Part shown: positions 35,346-43,311 of the stretch, piece by piece | How the letters are laid out: the number at the start of each line of letters is the position of its first letter | How positions within the stretch are numbered: position 1 is the first letter of the stretch | Assembly: GCF_021129305.1 (NCBI RefSeq) | Contig: NZ_JAJOMB010000002.1 | Coordinates: forward strand, 186,001 to 250,000 | Reading direction: 5' to 3' | Length of the DNA stretch: 64,000 bases | Source: Kineosporia babensis | GTDB lineage: Bacteria; Actinomycetota; Actinomycetes; Actinomycetales; Kineosporiaceae | Translations under genes and position numbers: made by a program | The notes under the pieces: model-generated | The model's database searches: none | Seen by the model: the letters and a program-made list of their open reading frames with translations, nothing else | Told to the model about the DNA's origin: nothing

Positions 35346-36177
35346 CGAACTTCTCACGCTCCAGCAGAACGGATCGCCGCGACTGCTCGACGTGCGCTGG
35401 AAGCTCGGCGGCCCGCCCGGACCGGACGAGTTCCGGGCCGGGCACATCCCGGGGGCGGTGTACGTCGACCTCGACGAGCAGTTGGCCGCGCACGGTGGCC
35501 CCGGCACCGGCCGGCACCCGCTGCCCAGCGCCGAGGCCTTCCAGCGGTCGGCCCGCTCGTGGGGCCTGAACAACACCGACACGGTGGTGGCCTACGACGA
35601 CGCCGGCCTGCTGTCCGCGGCCCGGCTGTGGTGGCTGCTGCGCTGGGCCGGGTTCGACGGCGAGGTGCGTCTGCTCGACGGTGGGCTGCGGGCCTGGAAG
35701 GAGGCCGGGCAGGCGCTGGCCACCGGCGACGCCCCCGAGCCGGCCGCCGGCAATGTCACGCTCGGTGAGGGAAAGCTGCCCACCATCCCGGTCGAGGGTG
35801 TGCTGCCCTTCGTCGCCGACGGTGGGCTGCTGCTCGATGCCCGCCCGGCCGAGCGCTACACCGGCGAAGCCGCCTCGATCGACCCGCGCCCGGGCCACAT
35901 TCCTGGCGCAGTGAGCGCTCCCGCGGTAGGAAACATCGGTGACGACGGACGATTCGCCGCCCCCGACGTCCTCAAGCAGAAGTTCGAGGCTCTTGGCGTG
36001 AGCGACGAGCGCCCGGTGGGCGTGTACTGCGGATCCGGCGTGACCGCCACGCACGATCTGCTGGCCCTGGCGGTGGCCGGATTCGACCCCGACCGGGTGC
36101 CGTTGTACCCGGGGTCCTACTCGCAGTGGGCCGCACTGCCCGACACCCCGGTGGTCACCGGCCGCGAACCTTTCTGA
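35323..36177 (+). CDS. Two-domain sulfurtransferase (thiosulfate/3-mercaptopyruvate type)
   Basis: 284 residues from ATG 35323 with GGAAGAA upstream. Two rhodanese domains: the N-terminal one is inactive (VVAYDDAGLLSAARLWWLLRWAGFDGEVRLLDGG) and the C-terminal one carries the catalytic loop VYCGSGVTA, of the CGSGVT form typical of 3-mercaptopyruvate sulfurtransferases. It moves sulfane sulfur from 3-mercaptopyruvate or thiosulfate to a thiophilic acceptor. A role in the last step of sulfur release is likely. Confidence 0.9.
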   Translation: MSPLITVDELLTLQQNGSPRLLDVRWKLGGPPGPDEFRAGHIPGAVYVDLDEQLAAHGGPGTGRHPLPSAEAFQRSARSWGLNNTDTVVAYDDAGLLSAARLWWLLRWAGFDGEVRLLDGGLRAWKEAGQALATGDAPEPAAGNVTLGEGKLPTIPVEGVLPFVADGGLLLDARPAERYTGEAASIDPRPGHIPGAVSAPAVGNIGDDGRFAAPDVLKQKFEALGVSDERPVGVYCGSGVTATHDLLALAVAGFDPDRVPLYPGSYSQWAALPDTPVVTGREPF

Positions 36178-36247
36178 GACAGGCTCTTTCACCGCAGCTA
36201 CCACGGAAGATCCGTCGGTGGAACATGTTCGGCCAACAGGAGAGATC

Positions 36248-36613
36248 ATGAGCGACAACCTCGAGACCCGGCCCGAGACGCTACCCGAGGCGCCGTTGGT
36301 CGGCGCCGCCGAAGCGCGGGAGCGGGTGGCCGCCGGCGCGGTGCTGCTGGACACCCGCAGCCCGGGTGGGCGGGAGAGGACCGGCCCGATCGAGGGTGCG
36401 GTCATCGTCGACCGTGACAACCTCGACGCCGAGTTCGATTTCGGCTCACCGGTTCGGCATGCCGAGGTGAAGGCGCTGGACACTCCGATCGTGGTGATCT
36501 GCGGTTCGGTGAACGGGTCCGGGCCGGTCGCGCAGGACCTGATCGCCCGCGGCTTCGTGAACGTGGTGCACGTCGAGGGCGGGGCGCCGGCCTGGCACGA
36601 ACTCGACCGCTAG
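36248..36613 (+). CDS. Single-domain rhodanese-like sulfurtransferase
   Basis: 121 residues from ATG 36248 with AGGAGAG just upstream; 70 bp after the two-domain enzyme. One rhodanese domain (LVGAAEARERVAAGAVLLDTRS...GPIEGAVIVDRDNL) with a catalytic-type Cys in VICGSVNGSGPVA and the C-terminal GGAPAWHELDR. It probably accepts or relays persulfide sulfur from the preceding enzyme. Confidence 0.85.
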   Translation: MSDNLETRPETLPEAPLVGAAEARERVAAGAVLLDTRSPGGRERTGPIEGAVIVDRDNLDAEFDFGSPVRHAEVKALDTPIVVICGSVNGSGPVAQDLIARGFVNVVHVEGGAPAWHELDR

Positions 36614-36955
36614 GCTGTGTGTGGCAACTCACACCAGGACGCGGGTCGGAGAGGTTGGTCTCAGGCCCGCGTCGTGCGTTGCGGCACTGGTCGAGGGCGG
36701 AAAGTGCACGATCGCGAGGGTGATCGGGGCAGGCCGCTCACCGCACCGGCGAGAATCTGCGGATCTGGGCCGGGCAGGGTCCTGACCTGCGCCTGAAGTT
36801 GCGAACTAGGCTGTACGAGGGACCATTTCGCACCGCTGCGGCATCGGCGCCACCCCGAGTGACCTCGTCCTTCTGACTCGCCGTCGTCGTCCGAACACCC
36901 TGTGATGCGCGCTTCGGTGTGCGTCTCACAAGCTCGTTGGGCACGATAAGGAATC
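36614..36955. other. Intergenic region before the acyltransferase
   Basis: 342 bp without a convincing gene. Apart from the hairpin at its start it should contain the promoter of the acyltransferase gene; TAGGCT near 36809-36814 is a possible -10 box. AAGGA (36949-36953 area) is the ribosome site of the next gene. Confidence 0.4.
36641..36670 (+). terminator. Candidate terminator of the sulfur operon
   Basis: GCGGG (36641-36645) and GAGA (36649-36652) pair with TCTC (36659-36662) and CCCGC (36666-36670), a stem with a 3x3 internal loop, 28 nt after the last stop. No U tract follows. Confidence 0.4.
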
Positions 36956-38968
36956 ATGACGAGCACTGCCGGGTGGGCCGCGAACGCCGATGTCAGCGCA
37001 TCCGTCCAGGCGCCCGCGCGCAAGGACAGCAAACGCGCGGACATCCAGGGCCTGCGCGCACTGGCTGTGGTGCTGGTCGTGGTCTATCACGCAAACCTGC
37101 CGCTGCCAGCGGGTTTCGCCGGTGTGGACGTGTTCTTCGTGATCTCCGGCTTCGTGATCACCGGGCAGATCGAGCGGCTGCGCCGCACCGGCCGCTTCGG
37201 CTTCGGCTCGTTCTACGCCCGGCGGATCCGCCGGCTGCTGCCCGCCATGGTGGTCATGCTGCTGGCCGTCCTGCTGCTGTCGTTCCTGTTCCAGTCGCCG
37301 ATCGGGGCGCAGTCCGACACCGCCGGCACCGCACTGGCCGCGGTGCTGCTGGCCGGCAACTTCAACCTGCTCAGCACCTCGGGCGACTACTTCGCGGCGG
37401 GGGCGGTGATGAACCCGCTCACCCACGTCTGGTCGCTCAGTGTGGAGGAGCAGTTCTACCTGTTCTTCCCGCTGATGCTGGCGCTGACCTGGAAGCTCGG
37501 CCGGGGCGGGGCGCGCAGCCAGATGATCGGTCTGGGCCTGCTCACCGCGGGCAGCTTCGCCCTGTCCATGTGGCTGTCGTTCGGCGAGTTCCGGGTGCAC
37601 GGCTACCCGGCCGGCGACGTGGCCTTCTACTCCTCGCCCACCCGGGCCTGGGAGTTCGGCGTGGGCGCGATGCTGGCGGTCTGGGTCTCCTCGCGGGCCG
37701 CCCGGCACTACTCGGCCGAGCGCATCGTGCTGCCGGTGGTGCTGGGTGCGGCCGGGCTGGCGCTGCTGGTCTACCTCAACCTGACGGTCACCCACGAGAC
37801 GGTCTGGCCCGGCTCGGCGGCGATGATCCCGGTGGCCGCGACCGCGCTGCTGCTGCTGGCCGGCTCGATCGGGGAGGGCCCGATCAAGCGGGTGCTGTCC
37901 TCGAAGCCGCTGGTCGTCACCGGTGACCTGTCGTACAGCATCTACCTCTGGCACTGGCCGCTGATCGTGATCGCCACCCTGCTGTGGCCCTCGCCCTGGA
38001 TCGCGGCCGCCGCCGCTGTGGTCTCGCTGATCCCGGCCTACCTGAGCTACCGCTTCGTGGAGCAGCCGCTGCGCCACGGCAGCGTGCGACTGCCCAAGGT
38101 CTACCTCGGCGGGGCGGTGTCGGCCGGGCTGGTCGTGGTGGCCGCCCTGACGCTGCAGGTGGCCGGGCCGTGGGCGGTGCCCAACGCTGCGGCTTATGCC
38201 GGGCAGCGCGACGAGCTCACCTTCGGCCGGGAGAACGGCTGCCTGGTGCGCAACCGCCCGTACGAGGAAGCCGACTTCGACCGCTGTATGACCACCGTGC
38301 CGAACTCCAAGGGCTGGGTGATGCTGGCCGGCGACTCGCACGCCGAGGCGCTGTCCACCGGCCTGATCGACGCCAACCGCGAGCTCGGCTACAGCACCCT
38401 GGCACTGACCGGCGCCAGCTGCCCGTTCATGCGCGACGCCCGGCCCAGCCGCGAGGTCTCCAACTGCGGCAGCCTGGCCTCGGCCCTGCTGGACCGGGCG
38501 ACCAAGAGCGACGACCCGCCCTCGCTGGTGGTGATCTCCAACTGGGCCCTGGCCCGGCACGACGTCGACGGCAAGTGGCCCGAGCAGCTCAAGCCCGCAC
38601 TGGAGGAACTCAGCGACGCCGGTATCCCGGTGCTCTACGTGATGGACGTGCCCAACTACGCCACCCAGTCGATGAACCGGCAGACCGCGTGCAGCGGAGG
38701 CTGGCTGAACTTCGTCTGCGACAAGAAGCAGAGCGCGGTCCTGGACTACCAGGCCGACTCCCGCCAGGCCGAGTGGGACGTGGTCAGCAGCGTGCCGGGA
38801 GTCAGTATCTACGACACCTGGGACCGCTTCTGCGACGGCGAGGTGTGCAGCCCGCTGGTCGACGGCAAGCTGGCCTACTGGGACTTCAACCACCTGAACC
38901 GGATCGGCTCGGTGGCGCTGACCGACGAACTGAAGACGACGGTGGGCGGGATTCTCGCCCGACAGTAA
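36956..38968 (+). CDS. OafA/OatA-like O-acyltransferase with SGNH domain
   Basis: 670 residues. The first ~400 are an acyltransferase-3 domain with ten to eleven membrane helices: DIQGLRALAVVLVVVYHANLP (the family His), GVDVFFVISGFVITG, FYARRIRRLLPA, VWSLSVEEQFYLFFP. The extracytoplasmic C-terminal part is an SGNH hydrolase-like domain with GDSHAEAL and the catalytic pair in DFNHLN. Four Cys residues there may form disulfides. It should O-acetylate a cell-surface glycan such as an exopolysaccharide or peptidoglycan-linked polymer. Confidence 0.9.
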   Translation: MTSTAGWAANADVSASVQAPARKDSKRADIQGLRALAVVLVVVYHANLPLPAGFAGVDVFFVISGFVITGQIERLRRTGRFGFGSFYARRIRRLLPAMVVMLLAVLLLSFLFQSPIGAQSDTAGTALAAVLLAGNFNLLSTSGDYFAAGAVMNPLTHVWSLSVEEQFYLFFPLMLALTWKLGRGGARSQMIGLGLLTAGSFALSMWLSFGEFRVHGYPAGDVAFYSSPTRAWEFGVGAMLAVWVSSRAARHYSAERIVLPVVLGAAGLALLVYLNLTVTHETVWPGSAAMIPVAATALLLLAGSIGEGPIKRVLSSKPLVVTGDLSYSIYLWHWPLIVIATLLWPSPWIAAAAAVVSLIPAYLSYRFVEQPLRHGSVRLPKVYLGGAVSAGLVVVAALTLQVAGPWAVPNAAAYAGQRDELTFGRENGCLVRNRPYEEADFDRCMTTVPNSKGWVMLAGDSHAEALSTGLIDANRELGYSTLALTGASCPFMRDARPSREVSNCGSLASALLDRATKSDDPPSLVVISNWALARHDVDGKWPEQLKPALEELSDAGIPVLYVMDVPNYATQSMNRQTACSGGWLNFVCDKKQSAVLDYQADSRQAEWDVVSSVPGVSIYDTWDRFCDGEVCSPLVDGKLAYWDFNHLNRIGSVALTDELKTTVGGILARQ

Positions 38969-38971
38969 CCG

Positions 38972-38992
38972 TCGACTACAACCAGTAGTCGA
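38972..38992 (+). terminator. Hairpin after the acyltransferase
   Basis: TCGACTAC (38972-38979) and GTAGTCGA (38985-38992) form a perfect 8-bp stem with a 5-nt loop, 4 nt after the stop codon. A likely transcription terminator without U tract. Confidence 0.5.
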
Positions 38993-39125
38993 AAGACCCT
39001 TCCGCGCTGCTCCGGACGAGTGACACGACGACCCGGGCGCTCAGCTGTGCACCGGATCTGGCGATACGGATGACTGTCAGCAACGAGCTGACGATCGAAC
39101 GGTGTAATCGTCGGAAGGGGCGGTC

Positions 39126-39491
39126 ATGGCCAAGGTGCTCGTCGTCGAGGACGATCCGGACAACCGCCGGCTGCTGGAGTTCCGCCTGACCGGCATGGGC
39201 CACCAGGTGCTCGGCGCCGGCTGCGCGGGCGAGGCGCTGGCCCTGATCGGCCAGTTCGGGGTGCCCGACCTGGCGGTGATGGACATCGTGATGGAAGGCA
39301 TCGACGGCCTCGACCTGCTGATGATCCTGCGCCGCGTGCCCACCTGCGTGGGGATGCCGGCGATCATGCTGACCGCCCGCCAGCTGGACGGCGACCAGCG
39401 GCTGGCCGCCCGGCTCAACGCGCAGTACATGCTCAAGCCCGTGGTGGCCGCGGACCTGACCCTCGCGGTCGACGCCGCCCTGGCGGCCTGA
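39126..39491 (+). CDS. Stand-alone response-regulator receiver domain
   Basis: 121 residues, a complete CheY-like receiver and nothing else: acidic pair EDD (8-10), phospho-acceptor Asp in VMDIVMEG, Thr in LTAR and Lys in LKP. SD-like AAGGGG lies upstream. No histidine kinase is adjacent, so its partner lies elsewhere. It faces a close relative on the other strand. Confidence 0.88.
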   Translation: MAKVLVVEDDPDNRRLLEFRLTGMGHQVLGAGCAGEALALIGQFGVPDLAVMDIVMEGIDGLDLLMILRRVPTCVGMPAIMLTARQLDGDQRLAARLNAQYMLKPVVAADLTLAVDAALAA

Positions 39492-39557
39492 GCCCGAGGC
39501 CGAAAGCCCCAACAGACCTGCCGACGGTTCGTGAAGCAAGTGCGAGCCCGAGGCCGA
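39490..39557 (+). repeat. 14-bp direct repeat around the receiver stop codon
   Basis: GAGCCCGAGGCCGA occurs at 39490-39503 and again at 39544-39557, 54 bp apart. The first copy overlaps the stop codon of the receiver gene. Confidence 0.6.
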
Positions 39558-39559
39558 CC

Positions 39560-39599
39560 CGGGGGAAGCCGGACAGCTGGACCTGTCCGGCTTCCCCCG
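39560..39599. terminator. 17-bp perfect hairpin between convergent receivers
   Basis: CGGGGGAAGCCGGACAG (39560-39576) pairs perfectly with 39583-39599 around the 6-nt loop CTGGAC. Its position between convergent genes makes it a bidirectional terminator. Confidence 0.75.
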
Positions 39600-39609
39600 T
39601 CCTCCCGGC

Positions 39610-39650
39610 TGGTCGCGGGTTCTGCCCGGCGGGGGCGGAACCCGCGACCA
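39610..39650. terminator. Second perfect hairpin between convergent receivers
   Basis: TGGTCGCGGGTTC (39610-39622) pairs perfectly with GAACCCGCGACCA (39638-39650) around a 15-nt G-rich loop. A second terminator, 10 bp from the first. Confidence 0.65.
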
Positions 39651-39678
39651 TGTCGTCGTTCCCGCCGGTAGCGCCGGA

Positions 39679-40047
39679 TCAGGAGGCCGAGAGCACCTGG
39701 TCCAGCACCCGGTTCAGGCTGGCCGCCTCGATCGGTTTCTGCATCAGGTGGGCGTGCAGTTCCCGCGCCACCCTCTGGTCCTCCTGCAGGTCGCGCGCGG
39801 TGAGCAGGATGACCGGCAGATCCTGCGCCTCGGGCGAACTGCGCAGTTCCCGCAGCAGTTCCAGGCCCGAGGTGCCGTGCATGACGATGTCCAGCACGAC
39901 CAGGTCCGGCACCCCGTAGCGCCGGATCGCCTCCTGGGCGTCGTCGGCCGAAGGCACGCTGATCACGGTGTGGCCCATCCGGGCCAGCCGGATCTCCAGC
40001 AGCCTGCGGATGTCGCTGTCGTCCTCGACGACCAGAACCTTGGACAC
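39679..40047 (-). CDS. Stand-alone response-regulator receiver domain
   Basis: 122 residues from GTG 40047 (the longer frame adds a poorly coding N-terminus). CheY-like receiver: EDDSD (acidic pair), Asp in VLDIVMHG, Thr in LTAR, Lys in MQKP. It is about as long as the convergent receiver and shares the pattern KVLVVEDDxDxRRLLExRLxxMGH, so the two are likely inverted duplicates. No output domain. Confidence 0.87.
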   Translation of the reverse strand: MSKVLVVEDDSDIRRLLEIRLARMGHTVISVPSADDAQEAIRRYGVPDLVVLDIVMHGTSGLELLRELRSSPEAQDLPVILLTARDLQEDQRVARELHAHLMQKPIEAASLNRVLDQVLSAS

Positions 40048-40181
40048 TTCCGGCGACCCCCCAACTTCGCGGACGTGGTTGCCCGGTAAAGCGAGATCGA
40101 ACCCCGCGCCACGGGTCTTTAGCCCCCGCGACCTCTCGTCCGGGACCACTGCGAAGAACGAACCGGGGACGTCGGTGGTGG

Positions 40182-40754
40182 TCAGATCCCGAGAATCTCA
40201 CTCAGATGGGCCTGCGGGTCCGCGGGGGCGTCCGGGCCCAGCGCATCTTCCATCCAGACCCGGAACGCGGCCACCCCCTGGGCCACCAGCAGCCGGGTGC
40301 GCCAGTCGGGGGTGAGCACCGGCCCGTCCGGAACCGCGCGATTGACCAGGTCGACGGCCAGCTGCTGCTCACGGTCGGACAACCGCACGTACGGGCTGAC
40401 CCGGACCGCGGAGGCCCGATGGAACCCGCGCAGCTCGTGCCGGCGCTCCATCACGTGCTCGGCCAGGTCGTGCAGGGCCAGCGTGAACACCGCCGTGTCG
40501 TCCAGCTCCAGCGGCGCGGTCACGAAGAACTCCCGGACCCGCACCGCCATCTGCTGGGCCGGCTCGGCCAGCACGTCCTCCTTCGTGGCGAAGTACCGGA
40601 AGAAGGTGCGCGGGGCGATGTCCGCCGCCGAGCAGATGTCGGCCACCGTCACGTTCTCGAACCCGCGCTCGGAGAACAGCCGCAGGGCCACCTCGACGGT
40701 GAGCGCCCGTGAGGCCGCTCGTTTCCGTTCGCGCAGTCCCTCGCCCGTGGTCAA
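40182..40754 (-). CDS. TetR family transcriptional regulator
   Basis: 190 residues from TTG 40754, preceded by GGGAGG with a 7-8 nt spacer; the longer frame overlaps the divergent promoter. HTH: RALTVEVALRLFSERGFENVTVADICSAADIAPRTFFRYFATKEDVL. The C-terminal domain is helical. Divergent from a second TetR gene; the target is unknown. Confidence 0.85.
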   Translation of the reverse strand: MTTGEGLRERKRAASRALTVEVALRLFSERGFENVTVADICSAADIAPRTFFRYFATKEDVLAEPAQQMAVRVREFFVTAPLELDDTAVFTLALHDLAEHVMERRHELRGFHRASAVRVSPYVRLSDREQQLAVDLVNRAVPDGPVLTPDWRTRLLVAQGVAAFRVWMEDALGPDAPADPQAHLSEILGI

Positions 40755-40896
40755 GCCCCTACCTCCCGGTCGACGTCGAAGGCTGGCCGTCGGATTCGGC
40801 AGCCAAAGGTGGAACGAGCCGCAGGTGTTCGACGTCCCCATCCGTTCTGTGACCGCTCGCACACTGCGATCTGCAGGTCGCCACTACCCTCGGAAG

Positions 40897-41475
40897 ATGG
40901 CGCAGGCTCCCTACGATCCGAAGACCGGGACGCGCCGCCGCGGCCGTCCGCCGGAGCTGGAACGCACCGCGATCGCCCAGGCCGCGCTGGCCGAGATCAG
41001 CGGATTCTCGGTGGCCAAGGTGGCCCGGCGGCTGGGCTCCACCCCGGGCGCGCTCTACCACCACGTCTCGGGCCGGGCCGAGCTGATCACGATGGCGGCC
41101 CAGGCGGCGCTGGAGGAGGTCCACCTGCCCGAGCCCGAACCTGGTCCGGCGCTCGACTGGCGCGGCTACCTGCACGATGTGGCCGAGACGCTGCTTGCGG
41201 CGCTGCAGGCGCACCCCGGTCTGGCGCTGGCCCTCACCGAGCTCAACGCCCCGCCGCCCAGCTACGCCCGGATGCTGCAGCAGGCACAGGTGGTGCTGGC
41301 CGGGCACGGCGTGGCCGAGCGCACCGCCCGGACCGCGATCCACCTGCTCGGGCACCTGGCGATGGACGAGGCGATGGCGGCCGCGCACCGGGAGCCGGAG
41401 GCCGAACTGTGGGGCTGGACCTTCCGCGAGCGGGTCGAACTGGTCCTGGACGGGGTCGCGTTCCGGCGGCCCTGA
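40897..41475 (+). CDS. TetR family transcriptional regulator
   Basis: 192 residues from ATG 40897 with GGAAG just upstream. HTH: RTAIAQAALAEISGFSVAKVARRLGSTPGALYHHVSGRAELITMAA, with the TetR pattern GALYHHVSGRAEL. A TetR_C-like helical domain follows. It is divergent from another TetR gene and lies upstream of the iron-regulated ABC pair, but the intervening iron box suggests that pair is mainly controlled by a DtxR-type protein. Confidence 0.86.
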   Translation: MAQAPYDPKTGTRRRGRPPELERTAIAQAALAEISGFSVAKVARRLGSTPGALYHHVSGRAELITMAAQAALEEVHLPEPEPGPALDWRGYLHDVAETLLAALQAHPGLALALTELNAPPPSYARMLQQAQVVLAGHGVAERTARTAIHLLGHLAMDEAMAAAHREPEAELWGWTFRERVELVLDGVAFRRP

Positions 41476-41501
41476 CGGTTGCGGCGTGAGACAGGCGATT
41501 G

Positions 41502-41520
41502 CGAGGTAAGGCTTGCCTTA
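41502..41520. promoter_or_regulatory. DtxR/IdeR-type iron box
   Basis: The 19-bp CGAGGTAAGGCTTGCCTTA matches the DtxR/IdeR consensus TTAGGTTAGGCTAACCTAA at 13 of 19 positions and has a TAAGGC/GCCTTA inverted core. It lies about 58 bp before the ABC pair, directly before TATTGT (41523-41528), a possible -10. Iron-bound repressor binding here would shut the transporter under iron repletion. Confidence 0.65.
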
Positions 41521-41577
41521 TCTATTGTCTATGGGTGTTCAATAAAGAAGCCGGCCTCGCTCGGGTGAGGCACTGAC

Positions 41578-43311
41578 ATGTCCGCACTGCAAGAACTCCT
41601 GGCCCCGGTCCGCCGGGCCACCGGGCTGGCGATGGGGGTTGCGGCGATCGGCGCGGTCGCCGAGATCGTGCCCTTCGTCGCGATCGGTGAACTGGCCCGG
41701 GTGATCCTCGAACCGGGTGATCCGGATCGTGGCCGGCTGCTCGGGGTGGCCGCGGTGGTGCTGGTCGCGCTCGGCGTGCGGGCCCTGTGCACCTCGGCCG
41801 CGATCATGATCACCCACTACGCCGACGTGCGCCTGCAGTCCGTGCTGCGCCGCCGGATCGTGCTGCGGCTGGGCCGGGTCCGGCTGGGCTGGTTCACCGA
41901 GAACGCCTCGGCCGACGTGGGCAAGGCCGCGCAGAACGACATCCAGACCATGCACTACCTGGTCGCCCACCAGAAGGTCGAGACGGTGACCGGGATCGTG
42001 GTGCCGCTGACCGGGTTCGGCTACCTGCTGTGGATCAGCTGGCCGGCCGCGCTGCTCGCCCTCGTCCCGATTGTGCTCTACCTGCTCTCGTTCGCCTTCA
42101 TGACCCGCGACATGGCGGTGAAGATGAAGCAGATGGACGATTCGCTGGCCGCGGTGAACGCGGCGGCGGTGGAGTTCGTCCGCGGCATCGCCGTGGTCAA
42201 GACCTTCGGCCGGGGCGGGCGCTCACACCAGGCCTACGAGACGGCGACCAAGGACTACGCCCGATTCTTCGCCGGCTGGGTCCGGCCGATGCTGCGGCTG
42301 GAATCTCTCTCCGGAATCGCCCTTTCGGCGCCGTTCGTGCTCACCCTGACCCTCGGCGGCGGGCTGCTGTTCGTGGACCGGGGCTGGATGGAACCGGTCG
42401 AGCTGCTCGTGGCCAGCATGATCGGCGTGGTGATCCCGGCCTCGATCACCCCGCTGCTGCACGGCATGCAGGGGCGGCAGCAGGCCGCGGCGGCGGCCGA
42501 GCGGGTGGCCGCGCTGCTGCGCACCGAACCTCTGCCCGAACCGGCCGAACCCCAGACCCCGGACGGCCATCTGGTCGAGATCAAGGGCATGTCGTTCGGT
42601 TACGGCTCGGCCGAGGAACACCAGGCGCTGCAGGGCGTGAACCTGAACCTGCCTCCGGGAACCGTGACCGCGCTGGTCGGGCCGTCCGGCTCGGGCAAGT
42701 CCACCCTGGCCGCCCTGCTGCTGCGCTTCCACGATGTGACCGAGGGCGAGATCCGGATCGGCGGCGTCGACATCCGGCAGATCGCACCGAAGGACCTCTA
42801 CCGGACCGTCGGTTTCGTGCTGCAGGACGTGGCTCTGCTGCACGGTACGGTCGCCGGCAACATCGCCCTCGGCGAGGAACGGCCCAGCCGGGAGCGGATC
42901 GAGGCGGCGGCCAAGGCGGCCCAGATCCACGACCGGATCATGGAACTGCCGCGTGGCTACGACTCGGTGATCGGTGAGGACGCCCTGCTGTCCGGCGGTG
43001 AGGCCCAGCGGGTCTCGATCGCCCGGGTGATCCTGCACGACACGCCTGTCGTCATCCTCGACGAGGCCACCGCGCACGCCGACCCGGAGTCCGAAGCCGC
43101 CGTGCAGCAGTCGCTCTCGGCCCTCGCCGCCGGGCGCACCGTGCTGGTCATCGCGCACCGTCTGGACACCGTCCGCAGCGCCGACCAGATCGTGGTGCTG
43201 CGCGAGGGCGTGGTGCAGCAGACCGGCCGGCACGAAGAGCTGGTTCAGACCCCTGGCCTGTACGCCGACCTGTGGCGGGCCAGCCACGAAGAAGCCGGAG
43301 TGACCTCGTGA
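41578..43311 (+). CDS. ABC half-transporter, YbtP/IrtA-like (siderophore-type)
   Basis: 577 residues: a six-helix exporter-fold membrane domain (~1-310) fused to an ATPase with Walker A GPSGSGKST, signature LSGGEAQR and Walker B VVILDEATAHADPES. The fold is that of an exporter, but YbtPQ and IrtAB with this architecture import iron-siderophores. The iron box upstream and the coupled second half support iron/siderophore transport. GTGAGG precedes the ATG. Confidence 0.87.
   Translation: MSALQELLAPVRRATGLAMGVAAIGAVAEIVPFVAIGELARVILEPGDPDRGRLLGVAAVVLVALGVRALCTSAAIMITHYADVRLQSVLRRRIVLRLGRVRLGWFTENASADVGKAAQNDIQTMHYLVAHQKVETVTGIVVPLTGFGYLLWISWPAALLALVPIVLYLLSFAFMTRDMAVKMKQMDDSLAAVNAAAVEFVRGIAVVKTFGRGGRSHQAYETATKDYARFFAGWVRPMLRLESLSGIALSAPFVLTLTLGGGLLFVDRGWMEPVELLVASMIGVVIPASITPLLHGMQGRQQAAAAAERVAALLRTEPLPEPAEPQTPDGHLVEIKGMSFGYGSAEEHQALQGVNLNLPPGTVTALVGPSGSGKSTLAALLLRFHDVTEGEIRIGGVDIRQIAPKDLYRTVGFVLQDVALLHGTVAGNIALGEERPSRERIEAAAKAAQIHDRIMELPRGYDSVIGEDALLSGGEAQRVSIARVILHDTPVVILDEATAHADPESEAAVQQSLSALAAGRTVLVIAHRLDTVRSADQIVVLREGVVQQTGRHEELVQTPGLYADLWRASHEEAGVTS

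Noticed and set aside
41531-41545. Four-codon mini-ORF between the iron box and the ABC pair
   Set aside because: It is too short to judge, has no ribosome site, and occurs easily by chance in this AT-richer promoter.
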